From positions 186,001 to 250,000 of the forward strand of contig NW_027043820.1 in the NCBI RefSeq assembly GCF_037102585.1: a stretch of 64,000 bases of DNA, read 5' to 3'. The stretch's first letter is position 1. The number at the start of each line of letters is the position of its first letter. The DNA comes from Saccharomycopsis crataegensis (taxonomy: Eukaryota > Ascomycota > Saccharomycetes > Ascoideales > Saccharomycopsidaceae). The notes beneath the pieces are model-generated. The model did not search any database and was not told the DNA's origin. It worked only from the letters and a program-made list of their open reading frames with translations. Shown here piece after piece: positions 31,896 through 42,483 of the stretch. The position numbers and the translations under genes are program-made.

Positions 31896-32411
31896 ACCGA
31901 CTTGTAAAAAAATAGTTGGGAATAATTACAGTGTAATGGTACGAAATAAAGATACTCGTTCAATATGAATGCCAATTTCTGATGTTCCATTTGTTCGTTC
32001 ACCTTGCAAGTGCCTGGCACTTTTCTGAATTATTTACATAAATTTCAGACTCAAATTTCTTAGTTTCTTCTCTTTCAAAGAAAAACTTAGTTCTCAAAAA
32101 TCAAACATAAAGTAAAAGTATCACAAAAATAATATGTAGTTTATTTTTGTCAAGGCTTCTCCCGAAGCCACAGGAAGAATCTTAAAAATAATGGGAAAAA
32201 ATAGCACTGAGATGAATTGATTATTAGCGAGTTTATGATAGCAATATATTGATTTAATCACTAGCAATTTCACTGCAGCAAAGCATTAGTTTGGAGCGCT
32301 TCCTGAACTTTCCCTATATCTCAAAACCCCAACTAGCTGAGAGAGATAAGAAAAAAATTTCTTCCGTCTTCAGACTTCAATTTTTTCCAAAATTCATTTT
32401 TGGAATGACCT

Positions 32412-33546
32412 TTAAGACCAATCCACCTTATTCATTAGCACGAAATAATCGTAAATCAACAGTTTATTAATGGATCTGCCAATGAGTCTTTGTTCTTTTA
32501 GCTTGGTTGAAAATTGACCAAGCATTTTCCCAATGAACCAGGTGGCAATCGCATCTCTCTTGGCAAATCCTGGCTGCGACTTCTTCACTTCCAATGTTTT
32601 CATGAACCGTAGAATTGCACCACCAAGGGGCGTCTCAGAAGTGTCGATGATTTGGTAAGCGATTAGCCCATTATTTTTGAATTCAAAATACATACGCGCA
32701 CAATTATCAAAGAGAAGTTCAAAATATTCTCCTGCGTCCTCCTTCTTTTCGCTCTCCATTTTCTCTCCAAGCTTTTTCCAATCAAGTTTCACTAAAAAAG
32801 GGGGTCGATTCATCTGCCAATATTCCTGTTAAAGCCCTTGTGCATAAAATTTGAATTATCAGTTGATTAATGCTCCTCACGAAGATAAACGCTTCCGGAC
32901 TGAAACCAAAAAATTGTGGCAAGTGTTCTCTGTATAATTCATATTCGGTTCTGAACTTGTTGAAGCTTTCTGAAAGCGAGTGTTGTAGTTTGTATTTAAG
33001 CTCAACGCATGTTATATATTCATTGTCCTGCTTGCCTATTTCTTAATACTTAGTCATAATATCAGGTTTTGAGTCGACGGTTCTTTCATTACTGTAATTT
33101 TTAACTGATTTCAAGCTGGTTTCTGGTCTTTCATCGCTTCTTGCTCTTGTATTTTGAATGGATCCTGATATTATGTTTTTTGGTTGTTGTTCTTCGTTTT
33201 TTTCCACCCTCGCCCTTTCCGGAAACAAGCTACTCTTGAAGACAAAGTTCAAGGTGGCAAAGATTCCAAAAATTGATAATCCAGAGTTCAAACTACAAGT
33301 GAAATTATTAGCAGCTTGTTCACGAAGAGGCCCAGTAGCCCCTAGAGTTGAAAAATCAAAACTGGTTCCAGCAAGCGAGCCTTTTTCTAATTCATTTTTG
33401 AATTCATCAAACGCAGATTTTAAAGATTTTAAAGATTTCAAAGATTCATCTCCTTGGTCCGAGGAAGGAGCTTCTTCCATACCTGGAGTAATCTTCTCTT
33501 CCCCTTTTCTAGCTTTTTTTTTTGGATATTGACTAGGACTGCTCAT
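32412..33546 (-). pseudogene. Fossil copy of the nuclease-kinase gene at 39574-42092
   Basis: The 5' portion (PKKKARKGEEKITPG, the SLKSLKSLKS run, NSGLSIFGIFATLNFVFKSS) is nearly identical to the relative on the same strand at 41-42 kb. The downstream portion keeps part of the region after the nuclease-like domain (ARMYFEFKNNGLIAYQIIDT, PGFAKRDAIATWFIGKMLGQ). The C-terminal kinase domain is absent and the 3' flank follows directly. The copy is clearly broken, with several lesions. It is a fossil of a putative effector-type gene; near identity of its 5' half to the other copy indicates a recent origin or recent conversion. Confidence 0.8.
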
Positions 33547-33937
33547 TGGATGCCTTGTTCTTTCCAATTTCAGGATCAATTGATCAAAATAGTTTTTTCC
33601 TCAATCTCGGGAAAGATTTGTTTGCTTATGTTTTTGGTGTATCCTGCGATTGATAACAAAATAGAGAGAAGTGGGAAGAGAGATGAGAAAGGATGATTAA
33701 ATTTCCTGTGGACCCTGCATTGATAATCACGTGCCCAATCGATGAATGCGTCAAATTATAACAGATCAACTGCAATATCATTAATCGTCCCGGGATAAGG
33801 ATCACCAGAGGCTAAATTACTAAATGATTGATATTTATCGAATAACGGTGGTTTAATGGTTAAAAAAATCTATTGATTTGCAAAATCTCTCTCAGTTTGC
33901 ACTCTTCTATGCCGCTTTATCGAATGAAGATCAGAGT
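33067..33937 (-). repeat. Dispersed repeat B, copy 1 (second copy 41610-42483)
   Basis: About 870 bases covering the N-terminal coding part and about 390 bases upstream of two nuclease-kinase loci. From about 33190 to 33925 I see practically no differences between copies, coding and noncoding alike; a 3-base indel lies near 33172. Beyond 33937 the two sequences diverge abruptly. Confidence 0.9.
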
Positions 33938-34560
33938 TGTAGCATAGGTCATGCTTAAGGTATCATAGATACAGTCCACCATAACAGAGATCACTCCAAT
34001 GATTATTAACATACTTAGAATCAGTGCTCTTAGTACTTTGTTAATGACATTCCATGATGCAATCGGTCATTAATAATCTTTCTTAGAATGCTCTCTTACT
34101 TTCTAGAACATTCTATTACTTTCTATTACCTTCTTCTACATTTTATTACGTCAGATTCCTTACTATTACTTGCTACTTCTCTCTATTATCTTCTTTTATC
34201 TTCTAGAAGTTTTCGATAGTTCTAAGATCGACCTTAAATAGAGCGATCTTTCTCGTTTTCCATTTTATTATTTTATTTTAGAGGACACGCTTAAACCTTT
34301 ACACAGTATTTACACTTAATTTAACAACTCATTTTGTTTTATTTGATAAAACTATTAATAGTTCCAAGTATAATATAAGACTCTCAATCCGTTGATTAAC
34401 ATGAGACCAAGCTTATATTACACAAGGTGACTTGGACTGTTGACCAGTAAGAGGGGCTATGATACCGGTGACTCACAGTTTGTTTTTCATATCCATCATA
34501 ATATACAGAAATATTACAATAACTAGCTTTTCAAAGTAGAGTTAAATCGAACATTATACA
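33938..34560. repeat. Possible solo-LTR-like insertion (fossil)
   Basis: A block of about 600 bases begins exactly where repeat B copy 1 loses similarity to copy 2 and ends before transposon-derived sequence. It contains heat-shock-element-like TTCTAGAACATTC (34101-34113), a TTAAATAG promoter-like element near 34233 and an AT-rich 3' part, an arrangement reminiscent of a yeast LTR. A short match (ATGCTTAAGGTATC) to 20655 may mark a relative. No internal retroelement genes are present. The family is not determined and the boundaries are approximate. Confidence 0.25.
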
Positions 34561-34860
34561 CAGGGTCTCGAGAAAATAAATCCCCAACACCCCAGTTAGA
34601 ACCTAGTACCTAGACCATCAACGCAGCCATCTGTTAGTAGTTCAGCTTTCAAGTCCATACCTAATTCTAATAGTAAAAGAATTACTGTAATCAATCTAGC
34701 GATCACATAGTAACGCTGAATTGCACGACAGATGTTGGATATCATGACTTTATATGGGGCACGCCTTGTACCATACATTTGTTACAAACATTATCACGTG
34801 TGTATATTATAAATTTCCGGTATTGCGATCCGCCAGAAAAGAGCACCGAGTTCTGCGAAA
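34560..34860 (-). mobile_element. Left-end remnant of the Tc1/mariner-like family
   Basis: Matches 43770-43950 (CATCTGTTAGTAGTTCAGCT, GGGGCACGCCTTGTACCA), i.e. the part of the element upstream of the transposase start, and ends with the terminal sequence GAGCACCGAGTTCTGC also seen, inverted, at 45419. No transposase coding sequence is left. Confidence 0.6.
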
Positions 34861-35316
34861 TTGAGTATCTTTTGATTAAATTAAGTAACAAAGAGGCTTT
34901 TGGAAAACATTAATAGAAAAAACATTGATATTAATAGTTGAACTGAAATGGTAGGAATAATTGCGGTGCAATGATATGAAATATTTTTGTAGTTTGAAAA
35001 ATACCGGGGGTCGGCATGAATTAATTTTTGCCACTGGTATGAGCATTTCCGGTGGTTGGTACGGAATCACTGCATATAAGTTATCAGTGAGGGGAAGATA
35101 ATCTTAATTTCATGAGAAAGTTTTACAATATTCAATTTGTCACAATGTACCCTCCTTCTCACTTATGATAATAGATATTATTTTTAACCATCTTTTTGGC
35201 TTTCTGTCTTCTCCTGTGGATGATTACATTTCTAAATATAAGATTCAATCGAGCTCTCTTGTTATCTTCTAATCTATTTGTTCTCGGCGGTTACACAAAA
35301 CTGAATACTCCTAGAC
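34861..35316. promoter_or_regulatory. Upstream region of the 953-residue nuclease-kinase gene
   Basis: 456 bases between a transposon end and the ATG. It carries GGAATAATTGCGGTGCAATG (34950-34969), one of four diverged copies of this motif in the island (others near 26310, 31920 and 38548). No clear TATA box was found. Confidence 0.35.
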
Positions 35317-38178
35317 ATGGATTTTTTTGATACCAACAATGAATTATTAGATGAATTGAAGAGGAAATTTCATTCAATGAAAACAAATGATCAACTTTGT
35401 GATGAATTTTGGAGAAGTGTTGCCGCCATCGTGGACATCCAGGACGGAAAAGCTAGTCCTTCTTCATGGGATAGCCCATTGGAATTGAAGAACTTCTCTT
35501 GTCTTGAAAATGTTTTCGAGACATTTAATGGGTCCATTATACACAAAACCAATTTCACTATTGACGACATAGATTATCAAAAAGCTCAGAATATGATTGA
35601 AACCAATAAAATGCTACTTTTACATTACCTTATGAATGAAGCTGAAAGACAGAGAGAAAAAATGCAATCATCACAATTAATCAACGAGAGTTTCGGCAAT
35701 CTAGAAGGGGCTGGTTCTCTAAGACCAGAAATTATAAAAAGAATCTTAAATGCTCTTCAAACAAAGGCATTATTGTTACTCAATCCGCCAGTATTATTGC
35801 TACAAGAGGAGAGTGTTTTGCCAGGAAAAGAGAAAATAACTGAAAGCAGTAGTGGACCAATAAAAGGCTCAAAAGGTTCCAAGTTTTATACATCAAGTTA
35901 CAGAAAAAATAACCTCTACAAATCCCTTCGTTACTGCTTTATTGAAAGGCGTAATGATTTGACAATAGAAACATGGATAGGTGAGCTTGCTGGTGTCATC
36001 GCGCAGGCCAGCGCGAAAAACATACAGACTCCAAGTGATTTATTGCAGTTAGATAATCACTCAAATGAAGCGGATTTTTCTTCAAGTTTATTCGAGACTA
36101 CATTAAAGCCAACTTTCTTGATGATTTCCAAAATGATGGAAATCAAGGGACTCGAAAAAGTTGGATTACGACATCAAACAAGAATAAATTTTTCTGTTCG
36201 TGAAAAAGACAAAGTAAAGTACTTTACAAATATTGTTGATTTCACTGTTAGAAGCCAACAAGGAATATATTTTCCTATTGAATTGAAACTTCCATCATTA
36301 GCACAACATCTTCAAAGAATTAAAGAAAGTTATTTTGGTACAAAGAAAAAGACCAGTAAGGAATTCTTTGTAAACATGAAATGTTTATCAAATTTATGTT
36401 CGCAAGCTGTGTACCAGGCAATTGGAGGACACTCTATAGGCGGAGTTTTAACAGACACACAAAGCTTCCTTCTATTTTGTTTTGATCTTTCAGAGCTTCA
36501 GAAAAACCAAGAGCTCCAGGGAAAATTGAGAAAATATGAAAAATCCAAGGACAAGTGGGAAATTGAGCGTTTAGTTCGTGAAATCGAGACCTTCATGGAT
36601 AATCATTTGGAAAAAATTATTACAAATCACCCCTTCAAAACTGCAGATACAATTAATATCACCCAAATTGACATGAAAACATTATGCCTAACAAATGACT
36701 CAATGGTAGAAAATGATTTTTCTATCACATTGAAATTGTTGGTGTTCATCTATAAGGTGATGGCAATGAACATTGAGCACCAAACATTGATAAGATTCTT
36801 TTATGACAGACTTCTACAGAAGCTTTTATTAAGCACCAGAGAGAAATTAGAAATAATCAAAGATAGCCAGAAAGCAATAAGCCTATTTTATAAATTTATT
36901 TTCAAAGAAGATCAACGAGCAGGAAAATTGTTTCAGACGGTGTGTCCAAGCGTAAGATTCTTAGAAAATAGAAAAAGGGACTTTGATAAGGCGCATGAGA
37001 TTGTCACTCGAGACAGCATTGCCAAATTTGAGAGAAACATAGAACTCAAAGATTTAAAAATGGAAGAAATTTTGTCAGGGGAAAATGTTGGAGAGCGTCT
37101 CAGCACAGTGCTCAAGGTGCTGAACAGAGACGGTTCGCATAGCGTTATCAAGTTGTTAGATGTACATCGGATTTATGATGGGTCGGAGGTTTCTGACAGT
37201 GAATTAACCATGGAGGACAAAATCAAATTGTCAATCGACTTGTTCTCGAAAGAATTAATTTGTTATTTAGCACTAGCCGGGACAAATATAACACCAACCC
37301 TCGAATCTTTTGGTCTCCTAAGAAATGAAAAATATGAATCATTATCAACATCTGATTTGGAACACTTTGTTAATAATTCCACTGATCTGACCTACCTCTC
37401 GGGGTTATACATAAAATTCAATTTTATCGAGGATAATCCCCCACTGAATGAAAATGAGTGGTTGTTGACTTTCCTTATGGCTATGAAAAAACTTATTTGC
37501 ATGCACCAGAACAAAATCTTTCACGGTGATATAAAACGTGGAAACTTCAAAATAATGAGCTATCAGGAATACGAAAAGAAAACTTGTGATTTTTTATTCT
37601 TGGATTTTGGTATTTCAATTGCTAAAATAAAGATCAAAGCAGGGGATGGCAATAAATACCTGTCGGATGACATTTTCTACAACAAATTATTCCTGCGTGA
37701 TTTACAAAAAACTGAAGAGTTGGTTAAAAATGACATAAGTCTGATAGTAGCGGCATTTAGTGATCTTGGTTGCCCGAAAAAATACCCGAAAAAAGTAATC
37801 TCTCACACTCTAAAAACAGAAATCGAGAATTTAGAGAAATGTGTTAAGACAGTCAGTCAGAAGATAAAAAGACATGGGAAGGGCATCAAGACAGGCACTA
37901 CAGAGATGGCAGAAGATGGACAGCCCGGGTCAAAGAGGCAAAAGAGAGATCTGTATGATGAAGAGTTTTTGGAGCTTACTCAAGAAGAGAGAAAGTTTAC
38001 TCAATTGGAAAAATTTTTCGACTCAATATTAAAACTAATTAATCGATCTAGGAAAGATGTTATTTTTAGTTTCGATGATTTGGTGGATATTGTGATTCGC
38101 GCTCGTCTAGGTCTTCCTAAAACTGATATTCGTTTTCATTATTGTGAGTTTATCAAGAAGACTTTAAATTCCTCTTGA
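35317..38178 (+). CDS. PD-(D/E)XK nuclease-like and protein-kinase fusion protein (Crinkler/CR-effector-like)
   Basis: 953 residues, a single open frame from ATG 35317. Residues 1-250 are helical with no known domain. Residues about 280-390 look like a PD-(D/E)XK nuclease fold: Asp308 (NIVDFTV), Glu322-x-Lys324 (FPIELKLPS), and a Q-x3-Q helix at 363-367 (SQAVYQAIGG) before a beta-strand (TQSFLLFCFD). Residues about 585-800 form a divergent protein kinase: Lys612 (VIKLLDV), Glu646 in the C-helix, His736-Gly-Asp738 with Asn743 (FHGDIKRGNF) and Asp763-Phe-Gly (FLDFGIS). The tail is basic (KRQKRDLYDEE), a possible nuclear signal. REase-like plus kinase is an architecture reported for Crinkler-RHS-type eukaryotic effectors. 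The role here is inferred. No signal peptide is present. Transposon remnants flank both sides. Confidence 0.75.
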   Translation: MDFFDTNNELLDELKRKFHSMKTNDQLCDEFWRSVAAIVDIQDGKASPSSWDSPLELKNFSCLENVFETFNGSIIHKTNFTIDDIDYQKAQNMIETNKMLLLHYLMNEAERQREKMQSSQLINESFGNLEGAGSLRPEIIKRILNALQTKALLLLNPPVLLLQEESVLPGKEKITESSSGPIKGSKGSKFYTSSYRKNNLYKSLRYCFIERRNDLTIETWIGELAGVIAQASAKNIQTPSDLLQLDNHSNEADFSSSLFETTLKPTFLMISKMMEIKGLEKVGLRHQTRINFSVREKDKVKYFTNIVDFTVRSQQGIYFPIELKLPSLAQHLQRIKESYFGTKKKTSKEFFVNMKCLSNLCSQAVYQAIGGHSIGGVLTDTQSFLLFCFDLSELQKNQELQGKLRKYEKSKDKWEIERLVREIETFMDNHLEKIITNHPFKTADTINITQIDMKTLCLTNDSMVENDFSITLKLLVFIYKVMAMNIEHQTLIRFFYDRLLQKLLLSTREKLEIIKDSQKAISLFYKFIFKEDQRAGKLFQTVCPSVRFLENRKRDFDKAHEIVTRDSIAKFERNIELKDLKMEEILSGENVGERLSTVLKVLNRDGSHSVIKLLDVHRIYDGSEVSDSELTMEDKIKLSIDLFSKELICYLALAGTNITPTLESFGLLRNEKYESLSTSDLEHFVNNSTDLTYLSGLYIKFNFIEDNPPLNENEWLLTFLMAMKKLICMHQNKIFHGDIKRGNFKIMSYQEYEKKTCDFLFLDFGISIAKIKIKAGDGNKYLSDDIFYNKLFLRDLQKTEELVKNDISLIVAAFSDLGCPKKYPKKVISHTLKTEIENLEKCVKTVSQKIKRHGKGIKTGTTEMAEDGQPGSKRQKRDLYDEEFLELTQEERKFTQLEKFFDSILKLINRSRKDVIFSFDDLVDIVIRARLGLPKTDIRFHYCEFIKKTLNSS

Positions 38179-38567
38179 TGCTGTACCAGCTTATTATTCT
38201 TTATTTACATATTGCTCTCTATAAGGGATTCTGTAGGCATGCTTCAAGACATATTGCTCTCTGTTTACAGTAGCAGCTCTTTTAAAAAGAAATCCGAAAA
38301 GACGAAAAGATTTAGAAAATAAAATAAAGAAAAATGAACAAAAAAAAAAAATAAAGACCGCAGAAGGAGCTCAAATAAAAATGCGATCCATACTGACCAA
38401 AAACTTGGTCATGATCCCTCAAAGAGGCCATTAGATGTATTAGGTGTTTATATGAAGATCAAGTATCAATTTTCTTGAATACTGAAGGCATAAAATGATT
38501 TATAACTGTGGTATGAATTTTCTTCTGGTCGGTGCGAATAATTGCAGTGTAATGGTACGAAATAAAG
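37783..38567 (+). repeat. Dispersed repeat A, copy 2
   Basis: Counterpart of 25537-26335: the last 130 codons of the nuclease-kinase gene plus about 390 bases of 3' flank, with the same short transposon tail. Same orientation, about 12 kb apart. Confidence 0.85.
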
Positions 38568-39573
38568 ATGTTCCTTCAATATGAATGCCAATTTCCGACA
38601 ATCCGTTTGTTCGTTCGCCTTGAAAGTGCCTGGTACCATTATGGAACATTTACATGAGTTTCAGATTCAACTTTCTTAGTTTCTTTTCTTTCAATATATC
38701 ACACAAATAACATGTCCTTTATTTTTGTCAAGGCTTCTCCCGAAGCGACAGGAAGAATCTATGTTTGTGCTTACGAAGCCTGAGTATGCATTCAAAGCCA
38801 AGATTCTCCCGTTGAGCTGCAACTTGGAAAGAGAATCAATAATTCTTCCCAACTGTATAACATATGCCTGCTGATACTCAGTTTGATTTTTATCAATTGG
38901 TATTATACTTTCAAGGAAACTCGTATCTGAAGGACCATTGTTTTCCTTTATCTGTAACATGGCAGTTCTGCTTTTAATCAATTAGGCACGTAGTCTTAAG
39001 ATTCTGTCAGATTTGAGGAACCAGTGGGTGGGATTTCAAGTTACTTTTCAGACTGAAAGTAAGTACAACGATATTTTTGAAGGTCTTTTTTTTAAGAGAA
39101 TTAATACCAACGGATATATACAATATAAAGCCAGCAAAAATGTACTATTGTACGGTTATTCTGTTCTACCTGCTGTGTTAGTATACATACCTGTATAATG
39201 TTTCCTTACATCGGTTTGGAAAAGGAAAAACAAATTGAAAAAACTTTAAATAAGATTTATTGAAGCAGAACAATAATCAATTATATACCTATATACCTAG
39301 CCAATTTGAAAGGAGAACCACCAAGAAAAAAAAAACCTGATAAATAAAGAAACGGCGCCAGAAGAAATGAATGAGAAAAAAAAAAAGAAATGGAACCTGA
39401 AAAAATACCACCGATATGAATTGATTATTGCCGAGTTTATAATAGCAATGTATTGATTTGATCATTAGCAATTGTACCGTAGCGAAGTATTAGTTTGGGG
39501 CGCCTCCTGAACTTTCCTTGTATCTCGAAACCCCAGCTAGCTGATGCAGATGATAAAAATACTTTATCCGTCT
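38179..39573. other. Region between two convergent nuclease-kinase loci
   Basis: The left part is repeat A. A fragment with protein-like composition lies on the minus strand at 38691-38981 (listed separately). From about 39415 to 39573 the sequence repeats the 3' flank of the fossil at 32412 (compare 32210-32400). The rest is AT-rich filler with A runs at 39325-39390. Confidence 0.45.
38691..38981 (-). pseudogene. Unidentified gene fragment
   Basis: 96 open codons with reasonable composition (TEYQQAYVIQLGRIIDSLSK, LQLNGRILALNAYSGFVSTN) but a non-ATG start and no domain I recognise. The 3' end (CRFGRSLDKNK) is shared with about 32140-32180, where it lies next to the other nuclease-kinase fossil, so the fragment travels with these loci. 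It may be a remnant of another member of the same gene family. Confidence 0.3.
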
Positions 39574-42092
39574 TTAGACTTGAATTTTTTCCAAAATTTT
39601 CCAAAATTCATCTTGTACATCTCCGTCCGGAGCGATAAAAGCAAGTTCCATTTCTGTTACCTTTTCTGCGAAAATAGTGAGCAAATCTTTGGATCCTGGA
39701 TCAATTTTCACACTTTCATTTAACTCCAGGGTGTCATTAAAAAATTCTCTCAATATACGCACACAAAAATTCCAAAGTCTTTTATCAACTATTTTGAAGA
39801 GCTTCTTGTAATCACCTTGGAAAACCAGCTCCAAATTGACCGCCATAGCCGAATACTGTTTCAATTTCTTTTCCAAATTTTTTGCTGATCCTTTTCTACT
39901 CGTTGTTGAAGATGAAAATCCAAAATCAATGAGTTTGATATCAACCAGGTCTTTGACAAATACATTGGCGCCCCGAATATCACCGTGTCCCACACCCGCA
40001 CAGTGTATTTTGCTGATGCAAATCAAAGCCGATCTCAAAAATCTCTTTCCATCAGACTCACTCCTAATCGAATAATCACCAAAGAGACTGTAACCAGATT
40101 TGCAAAGGTTGCCCAATTTGATATACGGACCCTCCGTGTATGCCAATTCTTCATCTTTTTTTATTTCCTGCGGCTCATCAATATTTTTATTATCAGAGTA
40201 AATGAAACCTTTTTCAAGAACGGTAGGGATTAAATTTCTGGTGCTTTCGTTCTTTGTTAAAATTGAGTATGATGTTACCTCATTGATAAAGGTACTAGTG
40301 TAATAGTAGAATATTTCTCTGTGATTATTGAAGCTGCCCCTTTTGGTGGAGGAAACCTCAGGAGAACATCTGGCATAGTCAAAAATTTTATAAAGATAAT
40401 CTCCAGAACCTATGACGAGAGACCATGAGGTGTAAGGCTTACCTCCAAAAACAATCTCTGGTTTCATTTTTGGCGTGTTTTTTAACACTAGTTTACCTTC
40501 TTCAGTAACACGAGATATTCCTATCTGTTTCTCCAAATCCTTATCATATTTGTTTGATTTCATTCTCCAATTTCCGGCAATACGGTTTTTCAAAGCTTGA
40601 GGATAAGATTCTTCGGAAAATTGAAACTCCTTTTCTTTGGAAATATCAAATGCAAATTTCAAATAATCATAAATCAACAATCTGTTAATGGATCTGCCAG
40701 CGAGTCTTTGTTCTTTTAGCTTGGCTGAAAATTGACCAAGCATTTTTCCAATGAACCAGGTTGCAATCGCATCTCTCTTGGCAAATCCTGGCTGCGACTC
40801 TTTTATTTCCAATGTTGTTTTCATGAACCGTAGAAGTGCGCCACCAAGGGGCGTCTCAGAAGTGTCGATGATTTGGTAAGTGATTATCCCATCATTTTTG
40901 AATTGAAAATACATACGCGCACAATTATCAAAGACAAGTTCAAAATATTTTTCCGCATCCTCCTTCTCTTTACCCATTTCTCCTTCTTTCATGCTCTCTT
41001 CTAGTTTTTTCTCTTCATGCATTTTCTCTCCAAGCTTTTTCCAATCAAATTTCACTAAAAAAAGGGTCGATTCATCTGCCAATATTCCTGTTAAAGCCCT
41101 TGTGCATAAAATTTGAATTATCAGTTGATTAATGCTCCTCACGAAGATAAACGCTTCCGGACTAAAATCAAAAAACTGCGGCAAGTGCTCTCTATATAAT
41201 TCATATTCGGTTCTGAACTTGTTGAAGCTTTCTGAAAGCGAGTGTTGTAGTTTGTATTTAAGCTCAACACATGTTATATATTCATTATTCTGCTCACATA
41301 TTTCTTCATACTCAATCATAATATCAGGTTTTGAAACAATATTTTCTTCAATTGGGAATGAGTACTGTTGTACCGGCGTCAATTTAAAATCTTTCAGAAT
41401 AGTCAGTCGGAAAACTGCACTTATGTTGTCGAAAACTAAAAAAAAAAATATTCCAAATTATGCTCTGAGCGAATTTTGCTAATAGTCTCATAGAATGTAG
41501 GCCTTCCAAAAAAGTCGAAAAGAAAATTGAAATTTTTTGGGACTTCAATTGCTCCAAGTTGGCACAACCATTCCGTGGCAACAGATGGTGCAAAATAGAA
41601 CATAGGAAGTTTTGAGTCGGCGGTTCTTTCATCACTGTAATTTTTGATTGATTTCATGCTGGTTTCTGGTCTTTCATCGCTTCTTGCTCTTGTATTTTGA
41701 ATGGATCCTGATATTATTATGTTTTTTGGTTGTTGTTCTTCGTTTTTTTCCACCCTCGCCCTTTCCGGAAACAAGCTACTCTTGAAGACAAAGTTCAAGG
41801 TGGCAAAGATTCCAAAAATTGATAATCCAGAGTTCAAACTACAAGTGAAATTATTAGCAGCTTGTTCACGAAGAGGCCCAGTAGCCCCTAGAGTTGAAAA
41901 ATCAAAACTGGTTCCAGCAAGCGAGCCTTTTTCTAATTCATTTTTGAATTCATCAAACGCAGATTTTAAAGATTTTAAAGATTTCAAAGATTCATCTCCT
42001 TGGTCCGAGGAAGGAGCTTCTTCCATACCTGGAGTAATCTTCTCTTCCCCTTTTCTAGCTTTTTTTTTTGGATATTGACTAGGACTGCTCAT
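39574..42092 (-). pseudogene. Second nuclease-kinase locus, nearly whole
   Basis: A relative of the 35317-38178 gene on the opposite strand, with the same domain order but little sequence identity. The 5' part (from ATG 42092) is basic and Ser/Lys-rich (PKKKARKGEEK, SLKSLKSLKS). The nuclease-like domain shows Pro-Asp then Glu-x-Lys (KPDIMIEYEE, TCVELKYK) and a Q-x3-Q helix (NQLIIQILCTRALTG). The kinase domain keeps the glycine loop and Lys (VIGSGDYLYKIFDY), His-Gly-Asp with Asn (GHGDIRGANVF) and Asp-Phe-Gly (KLIDFGFSSS). Most of the locus is open. There is about one apparent interruption, which could also be an intron; I do not resolve it and treat the locus as a putative effector gene that may be inactive. 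It converges on the 953-residue gene. Confidence 0.65.
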
Positions 42093-42483
42093 TGGATGCC
42101 TTGTTCTTTCCAATTTCAGGATCAATTGATCAAAATAGTTTTTTCCTCAATCTCGGGAAAGATTTGTTTGCTTATGTTTTTGGTGTATCCTGCGATTGAT
42201 AACAAAATAGAGAGAAGTGGGAAGAGAGATGAGAAAGGATGATTAAATTTCCTGTGGACCCTGCATTGATAATCACGTGCCCAATCGATGAATGCGTCAA
42301 ATTATAACAGATCAACTGCAATATCATTAATCGTCCCGGGATAAGGATCACCAGAGGCTAAATTACTAAATGATTGATATTTATCGAATAACGGTGGTTT
42401 AATGGTTAAAAAAATCTATTGATTTGCAAAATCTCTCTCAGTTTGCACTCTTCTATGCCGCTTTATCGAGTGAAGATTAGAGT
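41610..42483 (-). repeat. Dispersed repeat B, copy 2
   Basis: Counterpart of 33067-33937 in the same orientation, about 8.5 kb away. It covers the N-terminal coding part and upstream region of the 39574-42092 locus. Confidence 0.9.

Larger units (their letters stand above)
30734..32411. other. Intergenic: MFS promoter, transposon remnant, shared 3' flank
   Basis: The left part is the promoter of MFS copy 1, with CACGTG at about 30902 and CGG-N6-CCG at 30924-30935. A Tc1/mariner-like remnant occupies about 31250-31895. From about 32100 to 32411 the sequence repeats the 3' flanks of the nuclease-kinase loci (compare 38700-38770 and 39415-39600). Confidence 0.5.
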
